Origin: an uncultured Oxalobacteraceae bacterium
GTDB taxonomy: Bacteria; Pseudomonadota; Gammaproteobacteria; Burkholderiales; Burkholderiaceae
Length of the DNA: 6,311 nt
Direction of reading: 5' to 3'
Assembly (NCBI GenBank): GCA_946478765.1
Contig: CAMLDH010000231.1
Location: 1 to 6,311, forward strand
Part shown: positions 1 through 5,835 of the stretch, piece by piece
Position numbering within the stretch: position 1 is the first letter of the stretch
Layout: each line of letters opens with the position of its first letter
Position numbers and translations under genes: made by a program
Notes under the pieces: generated by a model
Told to the model about the DNA's origin: nothing
The model's input: the letters and a program-made list of their open reading frames with translations, nothing else
Databases searched by the model: none

Positions 1-1547
1 GAATACAGCGGCACATACTCAGGCACGTCCAGCCAGCCGCTTTCGGTGGTAACGCCAATCAGGAACAGGTGCCGAAATACCTTGAAGAATATATCTTCCT
101 CGGTGCGGCTGTCGGTCGCCGCATCCTCTTTCGCGACCTGCTGCGCCGCCACCAGACGATGGATGCGGGTCTCGAGGTCGCCGCCCATGTCAGCGGCGGC
201 GTCGCCGTACTTCAACGTGATCGACACGCGCCGCTGCCCCTCCCGCAGTGCCAACACCTTGCTCGAGAGTGCAAATCCGATTCTGGCATCGGGAAAGAAC
301 TGCGCGTCCGCTGACGCCTTCGGCGCGCCCAGCAAAGGATACGGCCGCAGCTTCTCGCGTTCGGTAAGGACGGCGCCGGCGGTCACGGGGATGGTATTGC
401 TCCAGCAACCGGTAGGGAACTGCTTTTTCGATCCGTCGCCCAAGATTTCGGTCAATGCATTTTCCGGCGAACTCATTCGATCCCTGCCGAAGAACAGGGT
501 ATGCAGTGCGCATACTTGCGCGTCGCTGACCCGCATTGCATTGTCTGCCGTATAGACAATGTCACGCTTGGCAGCATCGGTCCCGGCCAGAAATTCGGCG
601 CCTTCCGCGATCGCTACTTCTTTGCCTGGCGCGCTTGGCTGCATCACCAGATAAGTGCTGTCCGGCGTCGATGCACGCGTGCGGCTCATGAGCACTTTGT
701 CGTAATAAAAATCCAGATGATTGTGCGTGTAGCGGTTAAGCTTTTTTTTCAAGCGCTGATACAACTGCAGGAATGCGATGAGCAGCCCGATCGACGGATC
801 GTGCGTCTGGTTGGTCATGGAAGCCGGCAGCCATTTTTCCGCGCCCTTTTGCACCAGCTCAACCGCCTTGAGAAACGCGTAAAAGTTGGCCTTGCAGGAA
901 AAAGAAACGTCGGCCTCGCTGCCCACGCCTACGCCTATTCCTGCGCCTATTCCCGCTCCATTTCGGTCGACCGGTTCAAACCAGGCCGGGTCGAACGCGG
1001 CGGCAAACGCTTGTTCTGTCTGTTGCGGATTTTCCGCGAACTGTGCACAGAGCGCTTTAAGCTTGTCCATCTCGTCCCTCAGCCGTCCTATCATGCTGCC
1101 GAGTAGCGCGCGCAAGTTGCTGCCGACCGTGCTTTCAGCCGGCCCGAGCGCGACAAACCAGTGATTCAGCAATTCCGCCAGCTGGTAAGTCGGCAGCTTT
1201 TCCAGCGCAATATCTCGCATGAAAAGCGCCCCGTTTTCTCCGGCATCGCGCCACAAGCGCGCAAATGCGCCTTCATGACGATGCAGATCGGTGGCGAGGA
1301 TGGTCGCAATGATCACCGTTTCGTCAGCGGAAAAAAACGCTTTCCAGTCGCCGTCGTCCCGGTTGTCCAAGTCACGGAATTTGACCACGCGCGCATAGTC
1401 GACCGCCATTGCCAGCAGATCGGTCATCCGCATTTCGTCGACATCGATATAGCCTTCCGCCAGCGCAGGAAGCGTGCGCTGCTGCTGACTCATCCCGTCG
1501 CTGACGATCAGACGGCTATCGATGCGCGTATCGGCCGGGTATTTCAT
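1..1547 (-). CDS. Large baseplate wedge protein, J/gp6-like (Afp11/Pvc11), N-terminal part only
   Basis: An uninterrupted frame runs from ATG 1547 off the left edge, giving 515 codons. Position directly after gp25 and the eCIS-type core NHLDFYYDKVLMSRTRAS (around LDFYY at 278-282), followed by a PDSTYLVMQPSAPGKEVAIA segment and an EGAEFLAGTD turn, mark the large wedge protein that builds the baseplate periphery. Other visible segments are a helical N-terminal region (ADTRIDSRLIVSDGMSQQQR near the start), a charged helix with RLRDEMDKLKALC, and a Gly-rich tract at 197-209. The start follows the gp25 stop by 9 nt, with no clear Shine-Dalgarno, suggesting reinitiation. An ATG overlapping the gp25 stop leads to a stop after 13 codons and is not used for this protein. 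The C-terminal part is missing because the window ends. Family assignment rests on motif style plus synteny. Confidence 0.85.
   Translation of the reverse strand, partial: MKYPADTRIDSRLIVSDGMSQQQRTLPALAEGYIDVDEMRMTDLLAMAVDYARVVKFRDLDNRDDGDWKAFFSADETVIIATILATDLHRHEGAFARLWRDAGENGALFMRDIALEKLPTYQLAELLNHWFVALGPAESTVGSNLRALLGSMIGRLRDEMDKLKALCAQFAENPQQTEQAFAAAFDPAWFEPVDRNGAGIGAGIGVGVGSEADVSFSCKANFYAFLKAVELVQKGAEKWLPASMTNQTHDPSIGLLIAFLQLYQRLKKKLNRYTHNHLDFYYDKVLMSRTRASTPDSTYLVMQPSAPGKEVAIAEGAEFLAGTDAAKRDIVYTADNAMRVSDAQVCALHTLFFGRDRMSSPENALTEILGDGSKKQFPTGCWSNTIPVTAGAVLTEREKLRPYPLLGAPKASADAQFFPDARIGFALSSKVLALREGQRRVSITLKYGDAAADMGGDLETRIHRLVAAQQVAKEDAATDSRTEEDIFFKVFRHLFLIGVTTESGWLDVPEYVPLY
921..959 (-). 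repeat. Gly-rich low-complexity tract in J-like gene
   Basis: These 13 codons give GAGIGAGIGVGVG (residues 197-209). At DNA level an (A/G)CGCCTATTCC-type unit is repeated on the plus strand (about 931-951). It is probably a flexible linker between the N-terminal helical region and the core, and a possible slippage spot. All changes of one 3-, 6- or 12-nt unit would keep the frame. Confidence 0.6.
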
Positions 1548-1556
1548 GTGAATGCA

Positions 1557-1991
1557 TTAAAGTGAGACATTCGTACCCTCCAGAAAATAGAAGGGATACA
1601 CCATGTTGCTACGCGTGTTGGTCGCTCTTACCCGGTATTCGACATTGATTTTGAGCAGTCCGGACAGGATCTCGTCATCGGCAACGTCAATCTTTTCGAC
1701 CGAAATTCTCGGCTCGAAAAAAAGGATCGCCCGCTCGATCAGATCCTTGATTTCGGTGACCGTGCTTTCGTTGACATTGTCGAACACATGCAGCTTCAAG
1801 CCGCAGCCATAGGCCGGCTGCATAACCCTCTCGCCGGGCGCAGTCGACAACAGGATGTGCAAACTCTCCCGGATATCATCCTCTTCCGTCACCATCCGCA
1901 ACCGGCCGCCGTAATCAAATGCGGTGGCGCCCTTGCTGAACTTGGGCGGGAAACTCCATCCGGTGCCTAAAAACGATTTATCGATAGCCAT
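1557..1991 (-). CDS. Baseplate wedge protein, T4 gp25-like (Afp9/Pvc9)
   Basis: This 144-residue protein belongs to the gp25/GpW family, the sheath-like wedge component that starts sheath polymerisation at the baseplate. Key landmarks are GTGWSFPPKF (9-18), EEDDIRESLHILLSTAPGER (36-55), VMQPAYGCGLKLHVFDN (56-72) and FFEPRISVEKIDV (91-103). The EPR motif is the family's core signature. Length is normal. The start follows the PAAR stop by 18 nt with a weak GGAA ribosome site at 1996-1999. The stop lies 9 nt before the J-like gene, in the same reading frame, and there is no overlap. It presumably contacts the J-like protein encoded next and the first ring of sheath subunits. Confidence 0.95.
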   Translation of the reverse strand: MAIDKSFLGTGWSFPPKFSKGATAFDYGGRLRMVTEEDDIRESLHILLSTAPGERVMQPAYGCGLKLHVFDNVNESTVTEIKDLIERAILFFEPRISVEKIDVADDEILSGLLKINVEYRVRATNTRSNMVYPFYFLEGTNVSL

Positions 1992-2009
1992 AGTGTTCCG
2001 TCGCGCTTG

Positions 2010-2312
2010 TCAACCACCGATCATGACCGTAGGGCATCCCGCAACAACATTGCCGCCGTGCGCAGTCGTATCGCCGATCCGCGCCGCCGGCTTGCCGCCG
2101 ATCATCACCGTTGCGGAACCTTTGACGATGGTGTCCGGCGGCCCGACGCACACGCAGCTATCGCCGACCACCGCCGCCGGCAGCTTGGCGATCAACACTG
2201 TCGGCACGCCCGGCCCGATGGTCGGTCCTCCGACATGCGGGATAGGCGCGGGAAAGGCCGGCGTTTGCATTGGGCAAACGTGCATGTCGGTGATTCTGGC
2301 TGCTGGGGGCAT
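2010..2312 (-). CDS. PAAR-domain spike tip protein (Afp10/Pvc10-like)
   Basis: This 100-residue protein is a single PAAR domain, the sharp cone that caps the beta-helix of the spike hub and can bear effectors. It opens PPAARITDMHVCP (2-14) and contains repeating strand-turn units with PTVLIAKLPAAVVGD (37-51), ATVMIGGKPAARIGD (67-81) and PTVMIGG at the end. PAAR proteins bind one zinc near the tip through three His and one Cys; H11, H26, H85 and C93 are the natural candidates. Extra cysteines at 13, 53 and 55 are less usual. There is no C-terminal extension, so it carries no fused toxin. Here it comes before the gp25 gene, the reverse of the Afp9-Afp10 order. It is separated from its partner hub gene by the palindromic element and followed by the gp25 gene after 18 nt. 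Confidence 0.95.
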   Translation of the reverse strand: MPPAARITDMHVCPMQTPAFPAPIPHVGGPTIGPGVPTVLIAKLPAAVVGDSCVCVGPPDTIVKGSATVMIGGKPAARIGDTTAHGGNVVAGCPTVMIGG

Positions 2313-2317
2313 AGGTA

Positions 2318-2322
2318 CTCCT
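2318..2322 (-). promoter_or_regulatory. Shine-Dalgarno site of PAAR gene
   Basis: AGGAG on the minus strand is 5 nt before ATG 2312. The PAAR gene thus has its own good initiation site downstream of the palindromic element and need not be coupled to the spike hub gene. The remaining 2323-2355 stretch shows no other recognisable signal. Confidence 0.65.
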
Positions 2323-2363
2323 GCAATTGTGGCGGCGATCAGGTCAAGGCGCGTTTTAACCTA

Positions 2364-2387
2364 AGCGGGTGGACAAAAGTTTTTTGA
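2364..2387. repeat. Left arm of 24-bp terminal inverted repeat
   Basis: The arm begins AGCGGGTGGACAAAAG and ends in TTTTTTGA. It is complementary to 2597-2620 except for one mismatch at 2370. The inner edge overlaps a short palindrome (TTTTTGACAAAAA, 2381-2393). Confidence 0.85.
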
Positions 2388-2445
2388 CAAAAATATGTTC
2401 ATGATTGCGACATCAATGAGGCCGGAACGTATTGACGCATTCGAC

Positions 2446-2464
2446 CCCCACCCTAACCCTCCCC
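2446..2464. repeat. 19-bp direct repeat, copy 1
   Basis: CCCCACCCTAACCCTCCCC occurs here and again, identically, at 2551-2569. Each copy forms the left side of a G/C-rich hairpin. Confidence 0.85.
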
Positions 2465-2479
2465 CTGCCCGGGGGAGGG
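2457..2479. repeat. Palindrome 1 (9-bp stem)
   Basis: CCCTCCCCC (2457-2465) pairs with GGGGGAGGG (2471-2479) around a TGCCC loop. The stem is entirely G/C except one A-T pair. Confidence 0.8.
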
Positions 2480-2488
2480 AACCTGGCT

Positions 2489-2509
2489 CCTTCCCCTTCA
2501 AGGGGAAGG
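2489..2509. repeat. Palindrome 2
   Basis: CCTTCCCCTT (2489-2498) and AAGGGGAAGG (2500-2509) are perfect inverted copies around a single C. It is a relative of palindrome 4, differing by CCTT in place of CCCT at the base. Confidence 0.8.
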
Positions 2510-2515
2510 CTGGGA

Positions 2516-2555
2516 TGGGGATGGGTTACATCTTGCCGCTTTTAACCCATCCCCA
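2516..2555. repeat. Palindrome 3 (13-bp stem, 14-nt loop)
   Basis: TGGGGATGGGTTA (2516-2528) pairs perfectly with TAACCCATCCCCA (2543-2555). This is the longest perfect internal stem and sits between palindromes 2 and 4. Confidence 0.85.
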
Positions 2556-2569
2556 CCCTAACCCTCCCC
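2551..2569. repeat. 19-bp direct repeat, copy 2
   Basis: This is identical to 2446-2464 and offset by 105 bp. It overlaps the right arm of the 2516-2555 hairpin and the left arm of the 2562-2582 hairpin, so alternative folds compete for it. Confidence 0.85.
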
Positions 2570-2582
2570 TTGAAGGGGAGGG
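2562..2582. repeat. Palindrome 4
   Basis: CCCTCCCCTT (2562-2571) and AAGGGGAGGG (2573-2582) are perfect inverted copies around a single G. The motif resembles dispersed intergenic repeats I associate with Betaproteobacteria. Confidence 0.8.
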
Positions 2583-2596
2583 AATTCCTTTGCTTA

Positions 2597-2620
2597 TCAA
2601 AAAACTTTTGTCCCCCCGCT
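2597..2620. repeat. Right arm of 24-bp terminal inverted repeat
   Basis: The arm begins TCAAAAAACTTTTGTCC and ends CCCGCT, mirroring 2364-2387. It lies 5 bp from the stop codon of the spike hub gene. Confidence 0.85.
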
Positions 2621-2625
2621 CAGGC

Positions 2626-4416
2626 TTAATTAATCATGACCATCGCACCCTTCACGGTAGTCTGTCCGGACGCGGAAAGTTCCGCCGTTGCCGCGCCTTT
2701 TGCGACGAAGCCGACGTTGGCATTGTTGTTGATATTCAGTCCCTGACTCTTGATATCCGCTTTGGACGTGCTCTCGATATTGCCGACCGCGGAGATCGTC
2801 ACCTTCCCTTTCGCACTCATCACGATATCCTTGGCGCTATCGATAAATATGCCGTCCGGCTTCAGTTCGACCTTGTTCTGGTTCTGGTCCTGCAACAGGA
2901 TCGACTTGTCTTCATCGCTGATGACGATCTTGTTATTGCCCGGCGTGATGATCGTGACGATCTTCTTGTCGTCATTGAATTCGATCTTCAATTTGCTCTT
3001 GGTGACGATCGCCTTGGTGAAATTATCGGCGGTCAATTCATACGGCGGCTTGCGCTTGCTGCTGTACAGGCTGCCGAGTATCACCGGATGCGAAGGGTCG
3101 TTATTGAAATAGCCGAGCACTACCTCGTCGCCTATTTCCGGCACAAAGAAGGCGCCGATGCCGTCCGATCCGTAAAAGCAGGCAAGCCTGGCCCAAACGC
3201 CGTCCGTTTCGGCCTGCAGGACCGGAACCGACACTTGGACCTTATATTGCCCATCGGGGTCGGCATCCAGCTTTTTCACGACCCCGATCTGCAAGCCTTC
3301 GATACCCGGCGTCAAGCCGGCAGCGGCGGGCGCGACCACATCCTGCTGCTCGATGAACCAGTTGTGCGGCATGCCGAACTCGACTTCAGTGATCCAGTTG
3401 CCATTCTCGATTTCATGGTTGACCGCGCTGACAAAGACGTTGCCGCTGAACCGGCTGCCGACGCCTTTGAGTTCGATCAATGCTCCCGGCTTGGCCTTCG
3501 CGCTTCCCTGGAATTTCATGCGCCCCCGGATTCTTGCCAGACCGGCTTTCAACTGTTGGCCATCGGCCCATGCCTTTAACGCGGCGCTTTCCATCGCCAC
3601 TGGCGTCTGGAGCCGGAACGCATCGAGCCCGATCACTTTCGCCAGCGTTGCCGCGTCGAGGTTGCCCTGCTCATTGAGCGTCTGCGGGCTGGCCTGCTGC
3701 TCCTGGATCGCTTGGGTCGCCATATCCCAGGTCGTGCCTTTGACCGACGTCAGTTGCGTCCTGGCATCGATATCGGCATGGAACTCCATCAGGTCCACGC
3801 CATAGGTAACCGCCAGCACCGCTGCGGCGCTGGTCTGCGGCGCTTTGACCGTCACCGTGCCGGCGTCCACGATCGCCAGCAAGCCATTGATTTCCGCGCG
3901 CGCGATCATGAAATCCCAATCGGTGCAGTAGTACTGGACCAGTTCCTTGTATTGCGTGTCGGTGCTTCCCACATCGGCCGTCAGTCCGGCGCAATTGCCG
4001 ATCAGCTTGGTGATGATGTCGCTATCCTTCTGATCCACGTAATTGGCATTCTTGCGGCCGACAGTCATGCCGACCGCCTTGTCGCGGCACTCGATGACGA
4101 GACGCGCATAGTTGTTGCCGGTGATCTTGAGGCCGTGGCGGATGACAATTCCTTCGAACACCGATTCATCCGTCTGGTCGTATCCGGCGCTGATCTTGAT
4201 CGCGGCGCCCGGCTTGAAACTGTCTGCGTCGCTGACCGGGAATGCATCCTCGGGCATGTCGCCGTCCAGCACGACGATGCGGGCGACCGAAATCCTGTTG
4301 ATGGTCTTGTTGATCTCGACCGACACGATCTTGATGCTGTCGGCAAGCGGACTGCCGTCGCTGGTAATCGTCAGTTTGACGACACCGGTGCTGTCCAATG
4401 CTGGAGAATCTGCCAT
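2626..4416 (-). CDS. Spike hub protein, VgrG/gp27-gp5-like (Afp8/Pvc8/Cis8)
   Basis: This 596-residue protein forms the trimeric central spike of the baseplate. Residues 1 to about 360 are the gp27-like hub region, with two beta-barrel-type segments (for example AAIKISAGYDQTDESVFEGI at 71-90 and the QYYCTDWDFMIARAEINGLL region at 161-180). Residues about 374-452 form a gp5-like OB domain ending in the classic GAFFVPEIGDEVVLGYFNND (421-440) and PSHPVILGSLYS. Residues about 465-596 are a repetitive strand-rich tail (KLKIEFNDDKKIVTI, NKIVISDEDKSILLQD, GKVTISAVGNIEST) fitting a triple-stranded beta-helix that ends in TTVKGAMVMIN, ready to accept the PAAR cap. No lysozyme domain is inserted after the OB fold, unlike T4 gp5. 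A GAGG ribosome site is 6 nt upstream and an in-frame TAG 27 nt upstream excludes a longer start. The stop codon coincides with the border of the palindromic element behind it. Confidence 0.95.
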   Translation of the reverse strand: MADSPALDSTGVVKLTITSDGSPLADSIKIVSVEINKTINRISVARIVVLDGDMPEDAFPVSDADSFKPGAAIKISAGYDQTDESVFEGIVIRHGLKITGNNYARLVIECRDKAVGMTVGRKNANYVDQKDSDIITKLIGNCAGLTADVGSTDTQYKELVQYYCTDWDFMIARAEINGLLAIVDAGTVTVKAPQTSAAAVLAVTYGVDLMEFHADIDARTQLTSVKGTTWDMATQAIQEQQASPQTLNEQGNLDAATLAKVIGLDAFRLQTPVAMESAALKAWADGQQLKAGLARIRGRMKFQGSAKAKPGALIELKGVGSRFSGNVFVSAVNHEIENGNWITEVEFGMPHNWFIEQQDVVAPAAAGLTPGIEGLQIGVVKKLDADPDGQYKVQVSVPVLQAETDGVWARLACFYGSDGIGAFFVPEIGDEVVLGYFNNDPSHPVILGSLYSSKRKPPYELTADNFTKAIVTKSKLKIEFNDDKKIVTIITPGNNKIVISDEDKSILLQDQNQNKVELKPDGIFIDSAKDIVMSAKGKVTISAVGNIESTSKADIKSQGLNINNNANVGFVAKGAATAELSASGQTTVKGAMVMIN

Positions 4417-4422
4417 GGCTCG

Positions 4423-4426
4423 CCTC
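4423..4426 (-). promoter_or_regulatory. Shine-Dalgarno site of spike hub gene
   Basis: GAGG on the minus strand sits 6 nt before ATG 4416. It is the only purine-rich motif in the 24-nt gap after the LysM gene. Confidence 0.5.
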
Positions 4427-4440
4427 GTGAAATAGTCAGG

Positions 4441-5133
4441 CTAAGCCAGCGGCGGAAAGCGTAGCTTCAACCCCGGCTTGAGGTCGCGGAAATTGGTGAT
4501 GTTGTTAACGCGCGCCACTTCCATGTAATACGAACTGTCCTTGTAAATGCGGTAGCAGAGCAGCGGCAGCGAGTCGCCCGCCTTGACCTCCACGATATGG
4601 GTCAAATCCGGCGACGATCGGTTTGCCTTGAGACCCATTTCCTGATCGCTCATCCAGCCGACAAACGTGAGCTGCAGCTTTGCCCGCAACGGTTCCCCGC
4701 TCGGCTTGAACAGCGTGTAATCGATTGCAATCGACTCGACCCGTCCAAAAAATATCAGGCTGCCCCAGAGCAGCCGGACGTGATTCGGCTCATGATTGGT
4801 ACCGATGTACTTGTACACAACGTCCATCAGGCAGCTGATCATTGTTTTGACATCGCTCATGCCGATCAACACGACCACGCCGGTACCATCCAGCACCAAG
4901 TCCTGGAGCACGATTTTTTCCGGACAAATCGCGCTGAACTTCGGTTCGGCGCCGGCCTGCCCCAGGGTCTTCTTCTTGTTGTATTCAATCGAGCGCTGAT
5001 GCTTGTATCCCGCAGGATTGATCAGCGCCTCGAACGCCGGCTTGGACGAGTCCACCGAGATATTGCCCGCCTCGTCCACTGTGCAAGGCGAAATAGTCAG
5101 TTTTTTCTTCAACCCAGTGCTGATACCCGGCAT
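4441..5133 (-). CDS. LysM-domain tail/baseplate protein (Afp7/Pvc7/Cis7-like)
   Basis: This 230-residue protein links the tube end to the spike hub in eCIS particles; it is the counterpart of T4 gp53-type LysM proteins and Afp7/Pvc7. The N-terminal part has the conserved FEALINPAGYKHQRSIEYN stretch (residues 34-52). A central beta-rich block (114-157, including HVRLLWGSLIFFGRVESI and the LQLTF strand) is typical of the family. The C-terminal LysM module (179-230) runs from HIVEVKAGDSLPLLCYRIYKD to LKPGLKLRFPPLA. In this family LysM is used for assembly and is not taken to show peptidoglycan hydrolysis; no catalytic domain or signal peptide is seen. The start is fixed by AAGGGAG 8 nt upstream, within the end of the DUF5908-like gene. 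The spike hub gene follows after 24 nt. Confidence 0.92.
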   Translation of the reverse strand: MPGISTGLKKKLTISPCTVDEAGNISVDSSKPAFEALINPAGYKHQRSIEYNKKKTLGQAGAEPKFSAICPEKIVLQDLVLDGTGVVVLIGMSDVKTMISCLMDVVYKYIGTNHEPNHVRLLWGSLIFFGRVESIAIDYTLFKPSGEPLRAKLQLTFVGWMSDQEMGLKANRSSPDLTHIVEVKAGDSLPLLCYRIYKDSSYYMEVARVNNITNFRDLKPGLKLRFPPLA

Positions 5134-5304
5134 TTACCTGTCTCCCTTCTGGGTCAACATCGCAAGAATCAGGTTTTTGCATTCATCAAGTATTTCTTCC
5201 TTCAATTCCTGTTGTTGTTCCGACGCGTCGGTGTCGTCCGTGCCGCCCTCACATTTTTGGAGCACGTTCGACTTGATCAGCAATTGCCTTATTTCGATCG
5301 ACAT
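5134..5304 (-). CDS. Small DUF5908-like eCIS protein (Afp6/Pvc6 position)
   Basis: A 56-residue ORF begins MSIEIRQLLIKSNVLQ and ends LTQKGDR. The MxIEIRxLxIK opening, a central acidic/Gln-rich segment (about 21-37) and an amphipathic C-terminal helix (about 34-52, with ILDECKNLILAML) are the look of the DUF5908 family, which occupies this same slot between the tube-initiator and LysM genes in eCIS clusters. Its molecular role is not well established to my knowledge. It starts 4 nt after the preceding tube stop. Its own TAA is immediately followed by the ATG of the LysM gene, and its last codons carry that gene's ribosome site. No clear Shine-Dalgarno precedes it, so it probably depends on translational coupling. 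It holds two cysteines (residues 18 and 42). The gene is short enough to be missed by length-filtered gene callers. Its identity rests on motif plus synteny. Confidence 0.85.
   Translation of the reverse strand: MSIEIRQLLIKSNVLQKCEGGTDDTDASEQQQELKEEILDECKNLILAMLTQKGDR
5142..5148 (-). promoter_or_regulatory. Shine-Dalgarno site of LysM gene
   Basis: On the minus strand AAGGGAG lies 8 nt before ATG 5133, inside the last codons of the DUF5908-like gene. It confirms the start and the tight TAA-ATG junction. Confidence 0.65.
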
Positions 5305-5308
5305 AACG

Positions 5309-5788
5309 TTAAATGAGACGGTTGGAGTAGTTGTAGCTCAACACGATCTTCTCGATCGCGACTTCATTTTTGGTCGAGCCGAAGCTTTCGACTTCCCATT
5401 TCACCGGATACGCATTGGCGAAAGTCCACGCGCGTATCGGCACCTTGTCCTCGTTCATCAAATACACCGCAATCGGCATGGCGACGATAGGCGCGACGAA
5501 ATCCAGTTCGAGCACCGAGCGGCACCAGATCACCAGCGGCGAGGTCAACGGCGCGATGCCGCGCTTCAATTCCAGGAACGGATGCTTGACGCCTTTCGGC
5601 AGATGATGCACGTACCGGTTTTCACCGCCCTCGATCACCGTTTCTGTCTCGATCTCCGAGGTAATGCCCGACACTTCCTGGAAGGAGGTGTCGGACATTC
5701 CCAAGGTTGCGCTGAACACGACCTTGAAGTAAAACGCGGACGGCGGATAGCCGCCCGTGCCCAGCATGGATGACAAGCTGAAAGACAT
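5309..5788 (-). CDS. Second tube protein, T4 gp19 family (Afp5/Pvc5-like tube initiator)
   Basis: This 159-residue gp19-family tube protein is clearly paralogous to the gene before it. Shared landmarks are SFQEVSG (residues 35-41), WTFANAYPVKWEVESFG (121-137) and NEVAIEKIVLSYN (141-153). It differs by a longer N-terminal segment, the HHLPKGVKHPFLELKRG block (61-77) and the WCRSVLELDF stretch (88-97). In Afp and PVC particles a comparable diverged tube protein forms the layer that joins the regular tube to the baseplate hub. Position just before the DUF5908 and LysM genes matches that role, which is inferred here. The upstream gap is 47 bp with only a weak AGG-type ribosome site. The stop is 4 nt before the next start, so translation may be coupled. 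ATG 5788 is preferred because it retains the complete N-terminal strand; Met8 is an alternative. Confidence 0.9.
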   Translation of the reverse strand: MSFSLSSMLGTGGYPPSAFYFKVVFSATLGMSDTSFQEVSGITSEIETETVIEGGENRYVHHLPKGVKHPFLELKRGIAPLTSPLVIWCRSVLELDFVAPIVAMPIAVYLMNEDKVPIRAWTFANAYPVKWEVESFGSTKNEVAIEKIVLSYNYSNRLI

Positions 5789-5835
5789 CGTTATTCAACC
5801 TGATGACGTGTGAGTGAGATCGGCATCATGCGGCA

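Larger units (their letters stand above)
2360..2625. mobile_element. Composite palindromic element with terminal inverted repeats (MITE-like candidate)
   Basis: This fills most of the only large intergenic gap, between spike hub and PAAR genes. The ends are inverted repeats: 2364-2387 pairs with 2597-2620 at 23 of 24 positions (one mismatch, at 2370/2614). The similarity continues outward imperfectly (CCTA versus GCCTG on the reverse strand) to TTAA at 2356-2359 and 2626-2629, which could be a target duplication. The interior carries four further G/C-rich palindromes and no ORF with coding character. Terminal repeats, small size, lack of a gene and possible TTAA flanks fit a non-autonomous transposon-derived element; a REP/BIME-like cluster is the alternative. 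Element boundaries and mobility are inferred, while the repeats themselves are read directly. It is probably transcribed within the operon and would fold strongly. Confidence 0.55.

Noticed and set aside
501..1106. 201-codon plus-strand open frame and neighbours at 46-555 and 1161-1565
   Set aside because: All are antisense to one continuous minus-strand frame that encodes a recognisable baseplate protein.
1516..1557. ATG at 1557 overlapping the gp25 stop as start of the wedge gene
   Set aside because: That frame reaches a stop after 13 codons and is out of frame with the wedge protein.
2384..2412. Plus-strand promoter with TTGACA at 2384-2389
   Set aside because: There is no acceptable -10 box at 16-18 bp, it would fire against the operon, and the hexamer is part of the inverted-repeat end.
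2446..2582. CRISPR array
   Set aside because: The repeated units are palindromic, only two direct copies exist, spacing is 105 bp, and there are no regular spacers.
2489..2582. Intrinsic (Rho-independent) terminator
   Set aside because: Strong stems exist, but none is followed by a T-tract on either strand at the right place, and genes of the same operon continue on the far side.
2395..3579. 394-codon open frame on the plus strand
   Set aside because: It runs antisense to the spike hub gene and through the palindromic element. Its product is rich in His, Arg and Asp of shadow type, has no family features, and the hub gene on the other strand is certain.
3712..4464. 250-codon plus-strand open frame
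   Set aside because: It is antisense to the hub gene, with shadow-like composition and no ribosome site.
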